Shown here piece by piece: positions 45,127-53,369 of a DNA stretch of 64,000 nucleotides (positions are counted from its first letter, which is position 1; every line of letters starts with the position of its first letter). Source of the stretch: Rhodovarius lipocyclicus. Lineage in GTDB: Bacteria; Pseudomonadota; Alphaproteobacteria; Acetobacterales; Acetobacteraceae. Location: positions 1 through 64,000 of the forward strand of contig NZ_JAAABL010000005.1 of assembly GCF_009900765.1 (NCBI RefSeq), written 5' to 3'. The position numbers and the translations under genes are program-made. The notes below the pieces were generated by a model. It made no database searches and was not told the origin of the DNA. It was given only the letters and a program-made list of their open reading frames with translations.

Positions 45127-45568
45127 CCGCCAGCGCGTGCTTCAGCCCGCGCGCCCGCACGGCCGCCCGGGTCGCGCGCAGCAGGGAATGGCCGTATTCC
45201 ACCGCGTCCTCCAGCGGGTCGAAGCCGCGGATCAGGAAGGTGGAGACCCCGATCTCCGCATAGTCGGCCAGGGCGTCGGCCACCTCCTCCGGCGTGCCGA
45301 CCAGGGCGGTGGTGTTGGCCCCCGAGACCAGGCGCGAGCCCACGGAACCGCCCGCCCCCGCCCGGTTCTCCACCACCACCGGCACGCCCAGGCGCTGGGT
45401 CAGCGCGCGGGACATGAGGCGGGAGGTGTTGTCGTTCGTGGCCCCGGGCGGATAGGGGCTGACGTACCGGATGGGCCTGCTCGGGTAGCCCTCTTGCGCG
45501 AGGGCCGGGCCCAGGGCCGGAAAAGCGAGCAGGGGCGCGCCCAGCAGCGCGCGGCGCGGGAAGATCAT
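45110..45568 (-). pseudogene. Chimeric remnant: Bug receptor N-terminus joined to SsuD-like monooxygenase C-terminus
   Basis: A 152-residue frame. Residues 1-81 are a Bug receptor start: signal peptide FPRRALLGAPLLAFPALGPA, then YPSRPIRYVSPYPPGATND and VVVENRAGAGGSVGSRLV. Residues about 83-135 are the end of an SsuD-type LLM flavin monooxygenase: NTTALVGTPEEVADALADYA and GVSTFLIRGFDPLEDAVEYG. The join falls near 45320-45330 and is in frame. About 240 Bug residues and 300 LLM residues are missing. An internal deletion is the simplest cause; an assembly collapse is possible. The product is unlikely to work as either protein. Confidence 0.82.
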
Positions 45569-45648
45569 GACTGCACCAATCCGAGCAGGGAGATGAGGGT
45601 GAGGATGAGGGCCAGCGCCAGCGCGCCCCGGAAGGCCAGCGCGATCAT
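45565..45648 (-). CDS. Tiny membrane peptide or permease remnant between SfnB-like gene and chimera
   Basis: 27 residues (MIALAFRGALALALILTLIS and a short tail) made of one hydrophobic span. Both ends overlap neighbours by ATGA (start with the SfnB-like stop, stop with the chimera start), so it is probably translated by coupling. It may be a true small protein or, given the deletion next door, the stub of an ABC or TctB-type permease. Confidence 0.4.
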   Translation of the reverse strand: MIALAFRGALALALILTLISLLGLVQS

Positions 45649-46793
45649 GCCGCGGCCCTCGCCAGGGCCGCGCGGCCGGCGCCCTGGGCGGCGGCATCGG
45701 CGGTGGGCACATGCACCCGGGCGCATTGCACGTCGCGCCAATGGCGCTCCAGCGGGTTGGCGCGGTCCAGCGCGTGGTTGCCCGCCAGCGCCGCCGCGCG
45801 GTCCACGATCCCGATCGCCAGCCGCGCCAGCTGCGCCTTGATCGCTCCGCTTTCCTCCGGCCCCGGCGCGCGGCCGGCATCGGTGTCCGTGGCCAGGGAG
45901 CGGATGACCCGGCGCGCGGTGATGCGCCGCAACTCGATCTCGCCCGCCGCCTGCTGCACGGTGGCCAGCGCCGAGAGCGGCTGCGGCAGGCCGGAAGGCT
46001 GGCGGTTGTTGAGGAAGCCCAGCACCCAGTCCCGCGCGGCCTCCGCCACGCCCAGATAGACGGCGGAGACGATCACGGCGTTCCAGGCGGCCTGCACCTC
46101 GTCCCGCGCGCCCCAGACGGCGGCCGGCGCCAGGCCCGCGGCGTGCTCGGGCGGCACCGCCACATCCCGGAACACCACGTCATGGCTGCCGGAACCGCGC
46201 AGGCCCAGATGGTTCCAGGCTTCCCGGATCTCGACCCCCGGGGCGGAGGCGGGCACCAGGAAGCTGCCGATGCGCGGCTCCTCCTCATCGGTGCGGGCCA
46301 CGACCTCCAGGAAGCGCAGGCCGGGCGCGCCGGTGACGTAGCGCTTGTGGCCGGAGATCAGCCAGCCCTTGGGCCCGCGCCGGGCGATGGTGCCGGGCAG
46401 CCCGCCCCGGGTGGGGGAGCCGAGCTCGGGCTCCGCGCGGGCGGCGTTGATCAGCGCGCCCTCGGTCACCGCCAGCCGGCCCAGGGCCTCGCGCAGCGCG
46501 GGGGTATAGCCCGCGCCGCCGCGCGCCAGCGCCGCGTGCTTGGAAAACTGCATCGCCACCACTAGCGCGGTCGCCGGGCAGGCGGCGCCCAGGGCCTGGA
46601 TGGCCTCGCTGGCCTGCGCGAGCCCGGCCCCGCCGCCGCCCAGCGCGCGCGGCACGGTCAGGGCCAGCACGCCCGCCTCATGCAGCCGCGCCAGCGCCGC
46701 GAAGGGGAAGGTGCCGTCGCGGTCATGGGCGGGCGCCTCGGCGGCGATGGCGATCAGGGCGGCATGGTCGGTGATGGGAATGGAACGGCGCAT
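45645..46793 (-). CDS. SfnB/DszC-like acyl-CoA dehydrogenase-family flavoprotein
   Basis: 382 residues (an ATG three codons earlier at 46802 is also possible). Acyl-CoA dehydrogenase fold: LTVPRALGGGGAGLAQASEA, then ALVVAMQFSKHAAL, GHKRYVTGAPGLRFLEVVAR, WNHLGLRGSGSHDVVFRDV, and a C-terminal helical bundle with HALDRANPLERHWRDVQCARVH. This last motif is shared by the SfnB and DszC/monooxygenase branch rather than fatty-acid enzymes. It likely oxidises a sulfone or other organosulfur compound with reduced flavin. First structural gene of the operon. Confidence 0.82.
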   Translation of the reverse strand: MRRSIPITDHAALIAIAAEAPAHDRDGTFPFAALARLHEAGVLALTVPRALGGGGAGLAQASEAIQALGAACPATALVVAMQFSKHAALARGGAGYTPALREALGRLAVTEGALINAARAEPELGSPTRGGLPGTIARRGPKGWLISGHKRYVTGAPGLRFLEVVARTDEEEPRIGSFLVPASAPGVEIREAWNHLGLRGSGSHDVVFRDVAVPPEHAAGLAPAAVWGARDEVQAAWNAVIVSAVYLGVAEAARDWVLGFLNNRQPSGLPQPLSALATVQQAAGEIELRRITARRVIRSLATDTDAGRAPGPEESGAIKAQLARLAIGIVDRAAALAGNHALDRANPLERHWRDVQCARVHVPTADAAAQGAGRAALARAAA

Positions 46794-46835
46794 GGCGGGC
46801 ATCCGGGCATGGAGAGGGCGGGAAGGGGTGGAAGC

Positions 46836-46857
46836 GGGCGTGTCAGGCCCGACACCC
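46836..46857 (-). promoter_or_regulatory. Hairpin covering the Cys codon and stop of the leader ORF
   Basis: On the minus strand GGGTGTC pairs with GACACgCCC across a 6-base loop (46851-46857 with 46836-46844). The left arm includes the TGT codon and the stop codon lies in or beside the loop. A ribosome stalled at that codon would open the stem. Such a layout fits translation-coupled control of the SfnB-like gene. Confidence 0.4.
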
Positions 46858-46905
46858 CCGGCCCCGGATGCGACGGACAAGGGTACGGATGGCTGCGAGG
46901 TGCAT
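46843..46905 (-). CDS. Candidate Cys-containing leader peptide of the organosulfur operon
   Basis: A 20-residue ORF beginning MHLAAIRTLV and ending RGRGCRA. AAGGAG lies 6-7 bases before the ATG. It ends 49 bases before the SfnB-like start. Short Arg-rich leaders with Cys near the end precede sulfur genes in other bacteria and act as cysteine sensors. Here there is only one Cys, so the match is by position and form, not by proof. Too short for ordinary gene finders. Confidence 0.5.
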   Translation of the reverse strand: MHLAAIRTLVRRIRGRGCRA

Positions 46906-47485
46906 GCGAGGCTCCTTGCGATCCTGATCGTGGAAATCGTTAATCACTGTCAGTTCGGAAAAATTGGCCGGAGCCGAAGCTCCGGCCGAGTGTTGGGAGG
47001 TAACGCCAGTCACGGTGTCGCCATGCAACGGCGCCAAGGGGGTGCCCCGGGGCCGCTCCGCCGGCGACGAGCGGAGATGGGTGCGGCGGATAGCGCGGAA
47101 TGTATGGAGGCGGCCGAGGGTGTGCCCAGGCTCAGCGCCCGCGCGGACATCGCGGGGCGGAAGGTGGCGGGGAGAGGGCTCGATGGCTCGGCATGGGCGG
47201 AGTTTCACACGTAATTTTTTGTATGTCAATATATATACGTTTTTTAAAAGTTTTAATCGTCGCACCACAGTCGATTGATTTTATGGATTTTATTGTCGGT
47301 CCGCAGCAGATCGCTCAATAAGACAGCCCGAAAATTAGCACTGAAAGCACGCAAAATGGGGTTTTCACGCCTGTAATTCACGTCAATTCTACGTGGACCA
47401 ACCGAATCCCCCAGCATGCCCCGCCCCACGCGATGTCCCCGCCCGACGCCCGCCCCCTGAACATCCCCCTCCAAGGACTCGCCCC
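46906..47485. other. Long divergent control region of the sulfur cluster
   Basis: 580 bases without a convincing gene between the minus-strand organosulfur operon and the plus-strand Bug gene. It holds the intrinsic terminator at 46966-46987, a GC-rich stretch (46990-47200), and an unusual AT-rich island at about 47205-47345 (ATATATACGTTTTTTAAAAG) likely to hold both promoters. Open frames in the GC-rich part lack ribosome sites and family signals. No known riboswitch was recognised. Confidence 0.6.
46966..46987 (-). terminator. Intrinsic terminator with UUCG loop upstream of the leader ORF
   Basis: On the minus strand GGCCGGAGC-TTCG-GCTCCGGCC is a perfect 9-bp stem with a very stable tetraloop, followed by AATTTTT. 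It lies 61 bases before the leader ORF. It would stop any minus-strand transcript begun in the AT-rich island, so it may be a conditional attenuator or the end of a small RNA. Confidence 0.75.
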
Positions 47486-48179
47486 ATGCTGACCAGACGC
47501 CTCCTGCTCGCCGCCCCCGCCCTGATCCCCGCCGCCGGCCGGGCGCAGGGCCCCTCCCCCTTCCGCCGCCCCATCCGCATCGTCGTCTCCTCGGCGGCGG
47601 GCGCCAGCCTCGACACGCTGGCCCGCGTGCTCGCCCCCGCCGTGTCCGCCCGCATCGGCCAGCCGGTGGTGGTGGAGAACCAGGGCGGCGCGAACGGCCT
47701 GATCGCCACCCAGCAGGTCGCCCGCGCCGAGCCCGACGGCACCACGCTGCTCGTCACTGGCGACGCGATCGTGCTGGCCGAGATCGCGACCCCCCAGCCG
47801 GGCCTGACCTTCAAGGAGGCCTTCGCCCCGGTGGTGCAGGCGGTGAAGGCCGCGCAGATCCTCGTCACCCATCCGGGCACCCCCTTCCGGGACGTGCAGG
47901 GCTATGTCGCCGCCGTGAAGGCGCAGCCGGGCCGCCTGAATGTCGGCATCCCGGCCCTCGGCGGCATCGCGCAGGTGGTGCATGAGCTGCTGGCGAGCCG
48001 CGTGGGCGGGCTGCCGGTGGAATACCTCTCCTATCGCGGCGGTGACCGACCGGCTGACCGGCCTCGGCTTCGCCATCACCGCCCTGCCGCCAGACCAGTT
48101 CGCCGCCCGCGCCGCCGCCTCCATCGAGGCCTTCGGGCCGGTGGTGCGCGGCCTGGCCAACACCGCGCCGCGGAGCTGA
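47486..48179 (+). pseudogene. Bug substrate-binding protein, internal deletion with frameshift
   Basis: The first 186 codons are a normal Bug receptor: signal LTRRLLLAAPALIPAAGRA, VVVENQGGANGLIATQQVARAEPDGTTLLV without the quoted length limit problem broken as VVVENQGG and ARAEPDGTTLLV, then VVHELLASRVG and EYLSYRGG. At about 48044 the frame shifts. The shifted frame gives a proper Bug C-terminus ([20 protein letters not shown], ending ANTAPRS with TGA at 48177-48179). Roughly 95-100 residues between the two parts are missing. The reading frame without shift runs on into low-quality Arg/His-rich sequence. Confidence 0.82.
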
Positions 48180-48285
48180 CCGCCATGCGCCGGGGAGGCA
48201 TGACCGCGCATGCTGCATCGCGGCACCAAAGATTGACCGAAGGCGCCCTCAGCGCCCACCATCCCCCTCAGAGGAGAGAAGACGC

Positions 48286-49317
48286 ATGATCACCTCGGCC
48301 ATCTCCCGCCGCGCCAGCCTGGCCGGCCTCACCCTGTTCGCGGCCGACAGTCAGGCGCGGGCGCAAGCCCCCCAGGCCCCGCAGCAGCTGCTGAACGTCA
48401 GCTACGACCCGACGCGGGAATTCTACCGCGAATACCACACCGCCTTCGCCGAGTTCTGGGCCGGCCAGGGCCATCCGCGCCCGCGGCTCAGCGCCTCCCA
48501 TGGCGGCTCGGGCCGGCAGGCGCGCGCCGTGATCGACGGGCTGGCGGCCGATGTCGTCACCCTCGCTTTGGCCTATGACATCGACGCGATCGCCGATCGC
48601 GGCCTGCTGGCGAAGGAGTGGCAGACCCGCCTGCCGGACAATGCCTCCCCCTACACCAGCACTATCGTGTTCCTGGTGCGGCGCGGGAACCCCAAGGCGC
48701 TGCGCGACTGGCCGGACCTGCTGAAGGCGGGCGTTTCCGTCATCACGCCCAACCCGAAGACCTCGGGGGGGGCGCGCTGGAACTACCTGGCGCTGTGGGC
48801 CTGGGCGCTGCGCCAGCCGGGCGGCACGGAGGCGACGGCCGAGCAAGCCGTGACCCAACTGTTCCGCCAGGTGCCGGTGCTGGATACCGGCGCGCGCGGC
48901 TCCACCACCACCTTCGTGCAGCGCGGCCAGGGCGATGTGCTGCTCGCCTGGGAGAATGAGGCCCATCTGGCCTTGCAGGAATTCCCGCAGGCGGGGCTGG
49001 AGATCGTCTACCCCGCCTTCTCCATCCTGGCGGAGCCGCCGGTCTCGGTGGTGGATGCCAATGTGGACCGGCGCGGCACCCGGCCGCTGGCCGAGGCCTA
49101 TCTGCAACACCTGTATTCCGACCAGGGGCAGCGGATCGCGGCCAAGCACTTCTACCGCCCCCGCAACCCGGATGTGCTGCGGGAAGCGGGCTCGCGCTTC
49201 CCCAACATCGAATTCGCCACGGTGGACACGGTGTTCGGCGGCTGGCGTCGGGCGCAGGCCACCCATTTCGACGATGGCGGCGTGTTCGACCGCATCTACC
49301 GCCCCGGCGGACGATGA
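48286..49317 (+). CDS. Sulfate/thiosulfate ABC transporter substrate-binding protein
   Basis: 343 residues with a signal peptide ending RAQA; AGAGGAGAG site before the ATG. Sbp/CysP motifs: [58 protein letters not shown], and [14 protein letters not shown]. Periplasmic receptor for sulfate or thiosulfate. First gene of the transport operon; its stop overlaps the cysT start. CysP and Sbp cannot be told apart from sequence alone. Confidence 0.93.
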   Translation: MITSAISRRASLAGLTLFAADSQARAQAPQAPQQLLNVSYDPTREFYREYHTAFAEFWAGQGHPRPRLSASHGGSGRQARAVIDGLAADVVTLALAYDIDAIADRGLLAKEWQTRLPDNASPYTSTIVFLVRRGNPKALRDWPDLLKAGVSVITPNPKTSGGARWNYLALWAWALRQPGGTEATAEQAVTQLFRQVPVLDTGARGSTTTFVQRGQGDVLLAWENEAHLALQEFPQAGLEIVYPAFSILAEPPVSVVDANVDRRGTRPLAEAYLQHLYSDQGQRIAAKHFYRPRNPDVLREAGSRFPNIEFATVDTVFGGWRRAQATHFDDGGVFDRIYRPGGR

Positions 49318-50156
49318 GCGGAACCGCCCTGTTCCGGCTCCGGCGGCAGGCCCTGCCCGGGCGTGGCCTGGCACTCGGTGTCACGCTCGTCTGGCTGGGC
49401 GGCTTCATCCTGATCCCGCTGGCGGCGCTCGCGCTGCGCCCGTGGGAGAAGGGGCTGGGCGGCATCTGGGCGGTGCTGACGGAACCGCGCGTGCTGGCGG
49501 GGTTCCGGCTCTCCTTCGGGGCCTCGGCGCTGGCGGCGCTGATCGCGGCGCCGCTGGGGCTGCTGCTGGCCTGGGTCATCACGCGCTATGAATTCCCGGG
49601 GCGGCGGGCGCTGGATGCGCTGATCGACCTGCCCTTCGCCCTGCCCACGGCGGTGGCGGGCCTGGCGATGACGGCCATCTTCGCCAACAATGGCTGGCTG
49701 GGCGAACCGCTCGCGGCCTGGTTCGGCTGGACCGTCGCCTTCCGCCCCGCGGGGGTGGTGGTGGCGCTGGTCTTCGTGGCCCTGCCCTTCATCGCCCGCA
49801 CCGTGGAACCCGTGCTGCGCGACCTCCCGCGTGAGACGGAGGAAGCGGCGGCCACCCTCGGCGCCACCCGGGTGCAGACCATCGCCCGCGTGGTGCTGCC
49901 CGCCCTGGCGCCCGCGCTGCTGACCGGCTTCGGCCTGGGCTTCGCCCGCGCGGTGGGCGAATACGGCAGCGTGATCTTCATCGCCGGCAACATGCCTATG
50001 GTCAGCGAGATCCTGCCGCTGCTGATCGTGGTGAAGCTGGAGCAGTTCGACTACGCGGGGGCGGCCGCCATCGGGCTGGCCATGCTGCTGCTGGCCTTCG
50101 TCATCCTGCTGGGGCTGAACCTGCTGCAATTGCTGCTGCGCCGGGGGCAGCCATGA
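49314..50156 (+). CDS. cysT: Sulfate ABC transporter permease CysT
   Basis: 280 residues, six spans. Permease loop [21 protein letters not shown] (the EAA motif) near residue 181, and [19 protein letters not shown] as in CysT/CysU. Overlaps both neighbours by ATGA. Works with CysW as the channel. Confidence 0.93.
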   Translation: MSGTALFRLRRQALPGRGLALGVTLVWLGGFILIPLAALALRPWEKGLGGIWAVLTEPRVLAGFRLSFGASALAALIAAPLGLLLAWVITRYEFPGRRALDALIDLPFALPTAVAGLAMTAIFANNGWLGEPLAAWFGWTVAFRPAGVVVALVFVALPFIARTVEPVLRDLPRETEEAAATLGATRVQTIARVVLPALAPALLTGFGLGFARAVGEYGSVIFIAGNMPMVSEILPLLIVVKLEQFDYAGAAAIGLAMLLLAFVILLGLNLLQLLLRRGQP

Positions 50157-50998
50157 CGGCCCGCCCGCGCGCCGCCACCGCCGACCCGCCCTGGCTGGCG
50201 GGGCTGCTGATCGGGGCCGCGCTGGCGGTCGCGGGCGTGGTGCTGGTGCTGCCGCTCGCCGCCGTCTTCACTGAGTCCTTGCGGCGCGGCTGGGAGGTCG
50301 CTTGGGAGGCGATCATCGAGCCCGACGCCGTCTCCGCCATGCAACTGACGCTGCTGGTGGCGGCCATCGCGGTGCCGGTAAACACGCTGGGCGGCATCGC
50401 CGCCGCCTGGGCCATCGCGCGCTGCGACTTCCCCGGCCGGCGCCTGCTGGTCACGCTGATCGAGCTGCCCTTCTCGGTCTCCCCGGTCATCTCGGGCCTG
50501 GTCTATGTGCTGCTGTTCGGCGCGCAGGGGTATTTCGGGCCCTGGCTGGCCGCGCATGACATCCAGATCCTGTTCGCGCTGCCGGGGCTGGTGCTGGCGA
50601 CCATCTTCGTCACCTTCCCCTTCGTCGCCCGCACGCTGATCCCGCTCATGCAGGAACAGGGCCAGGCGGAGGAGGAAGCGGCGCTGACGCTCGGCGCCAA
50701 CACGTGGCAGATCCTGTGGCACGTCACCCTGCCGAAAATCCGCTGGGCGCTGCTGGCGGGCATTCTTCTGTGCAACGCCCGCGCCATGGGGGAATTCGGC
50801 GCGGTGGCCGTCGTGTCGGGCCATATCCGGGGGCAGACCAACACCATGCCGCTGCATGTCGAGATTTTGTACAATGAATACATGTTCGTGGGCGCCTTCG
50901 CCGTGGCATCCCTGCTGGCGCTGCTGGGGCTGATCACGCTGGGGGCCAAGACGGCGCTGGAAATCCTCTCCCGCAGCCGTATGGGGAGCCACGCATGA
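50153..50998 (+). CDS. cysW: Sulfate ABC transporter permease CysW
   Basis: 281 residues, six spans. [20 protein letters not shown], the EAA loop [20 protein letters not shown], and [20 protein letters not shown] are characteristic of CysW. Overlaps cysT and cysA. Confidence 0.93.
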   Translation: MTARPRAATADPPWLAGLLIGAALAVAGVVLVLPLAAVFTESLRRGWEVAWEAIIEPDAVSAMQLTLLVAAIAVPVNTLGGIAAAWAIARCDFPGRRLLVTLIELPFSVSPVISGLVYVLLFGAQGYFGPWLAAHDIQILFALPGLVLATIFVTFPFVARTLIPLMQEQGQAEEEAALTLGANTWQILWHVTLPKIRWALLAGILLCNARAMGEFGAVAVVSGHIRGQTNTMPLHVEILYNEYMFVGAFAVASLLALLGLITLGAKTALEILSRSRMGSHA

Positions 50999-52044
50999 GC
51001 GTGCGGATCACCGGCCTGTCCCGCCGCTTCAACGGGCAGGCCGCGCTGGACGATGTTTCCCTGGAGATCGCGCGGGGCGAATTCACCGCGCTGCTCGGCC
51101 CTTCGGGTTCGGGCAAGACCACCCTGCTGCGGGTGCTGGCGGGGCTCGATTTCCCCGATGCCGGGCTGGTGGAGATCGACGGGCGCGATGTGGGCCAGGT
51201 GCCGGCGCGGGAGCGCCGGGTGGGGGTGGTGTTCCAGCACTATGCCCTGTTCCGGCACATGAGCGTGGCGGAGAATGTGGCCTTCGGCCTGCGGGTGCGC
51301 CCGCGCGCGACACGGCCCGCCGCCGCCGAGATCGACCGCCGCGTGCGCGAATTGCTGGAGCTGGTGCAGATCCCCGAACTCGCCGGGCGCTTCCCCGACC
51401 AGTGCTCGGGCGGGCAACGCCAGCGCATCGCGCTGGCGCGCGCCCTGGCGATCGAGCCGCTGCTGCTGCTGCTGGACGAGCCCTTCGCCGCGCTGGATGC
51501 CGTGGTGCGCAAGGATGTGCGCCGCTGGGTGCGCGGCCTGCATGACCGGCTGGGCATCACCACCATCCTGGTCACCCATGACCAGGAGGAAGCGCTGGAG
51601 CTGGCCGACCGGGTGGCGGTGCTGGACCGCGGCCGGCTGGCGCAGTTCGCGCCCCCCGCGACATTGCTGGAGGCCCCCGCCACCGCCTTCGTCGCGGGCT
51701 TCCTGGGGGAGGCGAGCTGCATCCCGGCGCGGCTTTCGGGCGGGCGGCTGGAAAGCCCCCTGCCCGGCCTGGCCGCCCCGCCCGCCTGGCCGGACGGCGC
51801 GCTGCGCCTGTTCCTGCGCCCGCATGAGGTGGCGGTGGAAGCCGGCCCCGGCCCCGGGCTGGTGCGCATGGTCCATCCCTCCCTGGGGGCCGGCACGCGC
51901 GTGGTGCTGGAGCTTGAGGGCCATGTGCTGGAAGGCGTGGTGCCGCCCGGCCTGCCGGTGCCCGAACGCGGCGGCCCCTGCGGCCTGCGCGCGCTGGCTG
52001 CCACCGCCTTTCATGAGGATGGCAGCCGGGCGCGCTTGGCCTGA
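50995..52044 (+). CDS. cysA: Sulfate/thiosulfate ABC transporter ATP-binding protein
   Basis: 349 residues. Walker [11 protein letters not shown]-loop [13 protein letters not shown], signature [14 protein letters not shown], Walker [14 protein letters not shown], switch VTHDQEEAL, and a TOBE-like C-terminal domain ([13 protein letters not shown]). Energises CysTW. Stop lies 41 bases before the next gene, which has its own AAGGAG site. Confidence 0.93.
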   Translation: MSVRITGLSRRFNGQAALDDVSLEIARGEFTALLGPSGSGKTTLLRVLAGLDFPDAGLVEIDGRDVGQVPARERRVGVVFQHYALFRHMSVAENVAFGLRVRPRATRPAAAEIDRRVRELLELVQIPELAGRFPDQCSGGQRQRIALARALAIEPLLLLLDEPFAALDAVVRKDVRRWVRGLHDRLGITTILVTHDQEEALELADRVAVLDRGRLAQFAPPATLLEAPATAFVAGFLGEASCIPARLSGGRLESPLPGLAAPPAWPDGALRLFLRPHEVAVEAGPGPGLVRMVHPSLGAGTRVVLELEGHVLEGVVPPGLPVPERGGPCGLRALAATAFHEDGSRARLA

Positions 52045-52085
52045 AGCGCGCCTGTGCTGTAGCCTCGCCGCGAAGGAGACGGATC

Positions 52086-52427
52086 ATGCCACCTGACACC
52101 GCCTTGCCTGAGAACGCCCTGCCTGAGAACGCTCGGGGCCGCTCCCACCACGACATGGGCGGGGTCACCCAGTTCCTCTGCGCGCCGATCGACAAGGAAG
52201 CGCATGAGCTGACGCCCTTCGACCGCCAGGTGGACGCGCTGCGGCAGGTGCTGGCCCTGCACGGCCTGTTCAGCACCGACGAGATGCGGCGCGGCATCGA
52301 ATCCCTGGCGCCCGATGTCTACGATGCCTCCAGCTACTATCAACGCTGGCTGTATTCGATGGTGAAGGTGATGCTGGAAAAAGGCGTCGTCACCGAGGCC
52401 GAGCTGGCACAGGCCCTGGCCGCATGA
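52086..52427 (+). CDS. Nitrile hydratase beta-subunit N-terminal part / thiocyanate hydrolase beta-like subunit
   Basis: 113 residues. HHDMGGVTQF is the hallmark N-terminal motif of nitrile hydratase beta chains (MNGVHDMGGM), and LFSTDEMRRGIESLAP then YYQRWLYSMVKVMLEKGVVT matches the helical part. It stops where the beta SH3 domain would begin; that domain is the next gene. This split is seen in thiocyanate hydrolase (SCNase) and some three-subunit nitrile hydratases. Confidence 0.82.
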   Translation: MPPDTALPENALPENARGRSHHDMGGVTQFLCAPIDKEAHELTPFDRQVDALRQVLALHGLFSTDEMRRGIESLAPDVYDASSYYQRWLYSMVKVMLEKGVVTEAELAQALAA

Positions 52428-52708
52428 GTGGCTTCGCCCCCGGAACCCGCGTGCGCGTGCGCGACGCCTGGCCGGAACTCGAAGGCCCCGCCCATGTGCG
52501 CACGCCCCATTACGTGCGCGGGCGCACCGGCACGGTGCTGCGGCGCCTGGGTGCCTTCCGCAACCCGGAGGACCTGGCCTTCGCCCGCCCGGCCGCGACC
52601 ATCCCGCTGTATCACGTCGCCTTCGAGCAGGCGGAGATCTGGCCCGAGAACGCCCCGGGCGACGAATTCCTGATCGAGATCTACGAACATTGGCTGGAGG
52701 CGGCATGA
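52424..52708 (+). CDS. Nitrile hydratase beta-subunit C-terminal (SH3-like) part / thiocyanate hydrolase alpha-like subunit
   Basis: 94 residues. FAPGTRVRVRDAWPE, HVRTPHYVRGRTGTVLRRLG and PLYHVAFEQAEIWPENAPGD are the standard C-terminal half of nitrile hydratase beta. Overlaps both neighbours by ATGA, so the three subunits are made in balance. Confidence 0.85.
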   Translation: MSGFAPGTRVRVRDAWPELEGPAHVRTPHYVRGRTGTVLRRLGAFRNPEDLAFARPAATIPLYHVAFEQAEIWPENAPGDEFLIEIYEHWLEAA

Positions 52709-53292
52709 ACCTCGCGGAACTGGATTCCGACCGGCTGCTGGCGGCCTTCCGCGGCCTGCTGATCGGCAAGGGCGTGCTGAACGAGGAGGAGCTCTCCCGC
52801 AGCGGCGCCGCGATGGACGCGGCCTCGCCCGCGCGCGGGGGACAGGTGGTGGCGCGCGCCTGGGTGGATGCCGCCTATCGCGCCCGCCTGCTGGACAACG
52901 CGACCAGCGCGATCGAGGAGCTGGGCATCTACCTGACGGGCTCCCCGCCGCTCGGCGTGCTGGAGAATACGGAGGCGGTGCACAACATCATCGTCTGCAC
53001 CCTGTGCAGCTGCTACCCGCGCATGCTGCTGGGCTATCCGCCGCTGTGGTACAAATCGGCGGGCTACCGCTCCCGCGCCGTGCGCGACCCGCGCGGGCTG
53101 GTGCGGGAGGAATGGGGCACCGTGATCCCGCCCGAAAAGAAGGTGCGGGTGCTGGATTCCACCGCCGACTACCGCTGGATGGTGCTGCCCCAGCGCCCCC
53201 GGGGCACCGAGGGCTGGAGCGAGGAGCGCCTGGCCGGGCTGGTGCGCGAAACCGACCTGATCGGCGTGACGGTGCTGCCAGAAGTGCTCTGA
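52705..53292 (+). CDS. Nitrile hydratase alpha / thiocyanate hydrolase gamma-like catalytic subunit
   Basis: 195 residues from the ATG at 52705. Metal claw VCTLCSCYP with C98, C101 and C103; the Thr at 99 is the cobalt-type form. Then PPLWYKSAGYRSRAVRDPRG and RVLDSTADYRWMVLPQRP. The residue after CYP is Arg (CYPRMLLG) where classic nitrile hydratases have Trp. With a split beta subunit and a sulfate transporter upstream, thiocyanate or a related small nitrile is a better guess than bulk nitriles. No activator gene was seen nearby. Confidence 0.83.
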   Translation: MNLAELDSDRLLAAFRGLLIGKGVLNEEELSRSGAAMDAASPARGGQVVARAWVDAAYRARLLDNATSAIEELGIYLTGSPPLGVLENTEAVHNIIVCTLCSCYPRMLLGYPPLWYKSAGYRSRAVRDPRGLVREEWGTVIPPEKKVRVLDSTADYRWMVLPQRPRGTEGWSEERLAGLVRETDLIGVTVLPEVL

Positions 53293-53312
53293 ACGCATAA
53301 CCCACCGGAGCA

Positions 53313-53335
53313 CCCCATAACCGATTGGTATGGGG
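53313..53335 (+). terminator. Hairpin after the hydratase genes
   Basis: CCCCATA and TATGGGG form a 7-bp stem with further CC/GG pairing inside, 20 bases after the catalytic subunit stop. No T-run. Likely marks the end of the sulfur operon before the next promoter. Confidence 0.5.
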
Positions 53336-53369
53336 CAGCCCCGCGCGCCCGTGGCAGCCTGACTGTCAC

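Noticed and set aside
46540-47214. Plus-strand frame between the SfnB-like gene and the Bug gene
   Set aside because: Mostly antisense of the SfnB-like gene, and the remainder has no motif or ribosome site.
46959-47215. Known riboswitch (SAM, cobalamin, TPP, FMN) upstream of the organosulfur operon
   Set aside because: None of the conserved core boxes of these classes was found by eye. A covariance-model search would settle it.
46843-47268. 141-residue minus-strand frame covering the sulfur control region
   Set aside because: It crosses an AT-rich promoter island and a perfect terminator. Only the last 20 codons have a ribosome site and are kept as the leader ORF.
47415-47459. Short plus-strand ORF with one Cys before the deleted Bug gene (MPRPTRCPRPTPAP)
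   Set aside because: No ribosome site and a Pro/Arg bias expected from GC-rich DNA; not convincing as a leader peptide.
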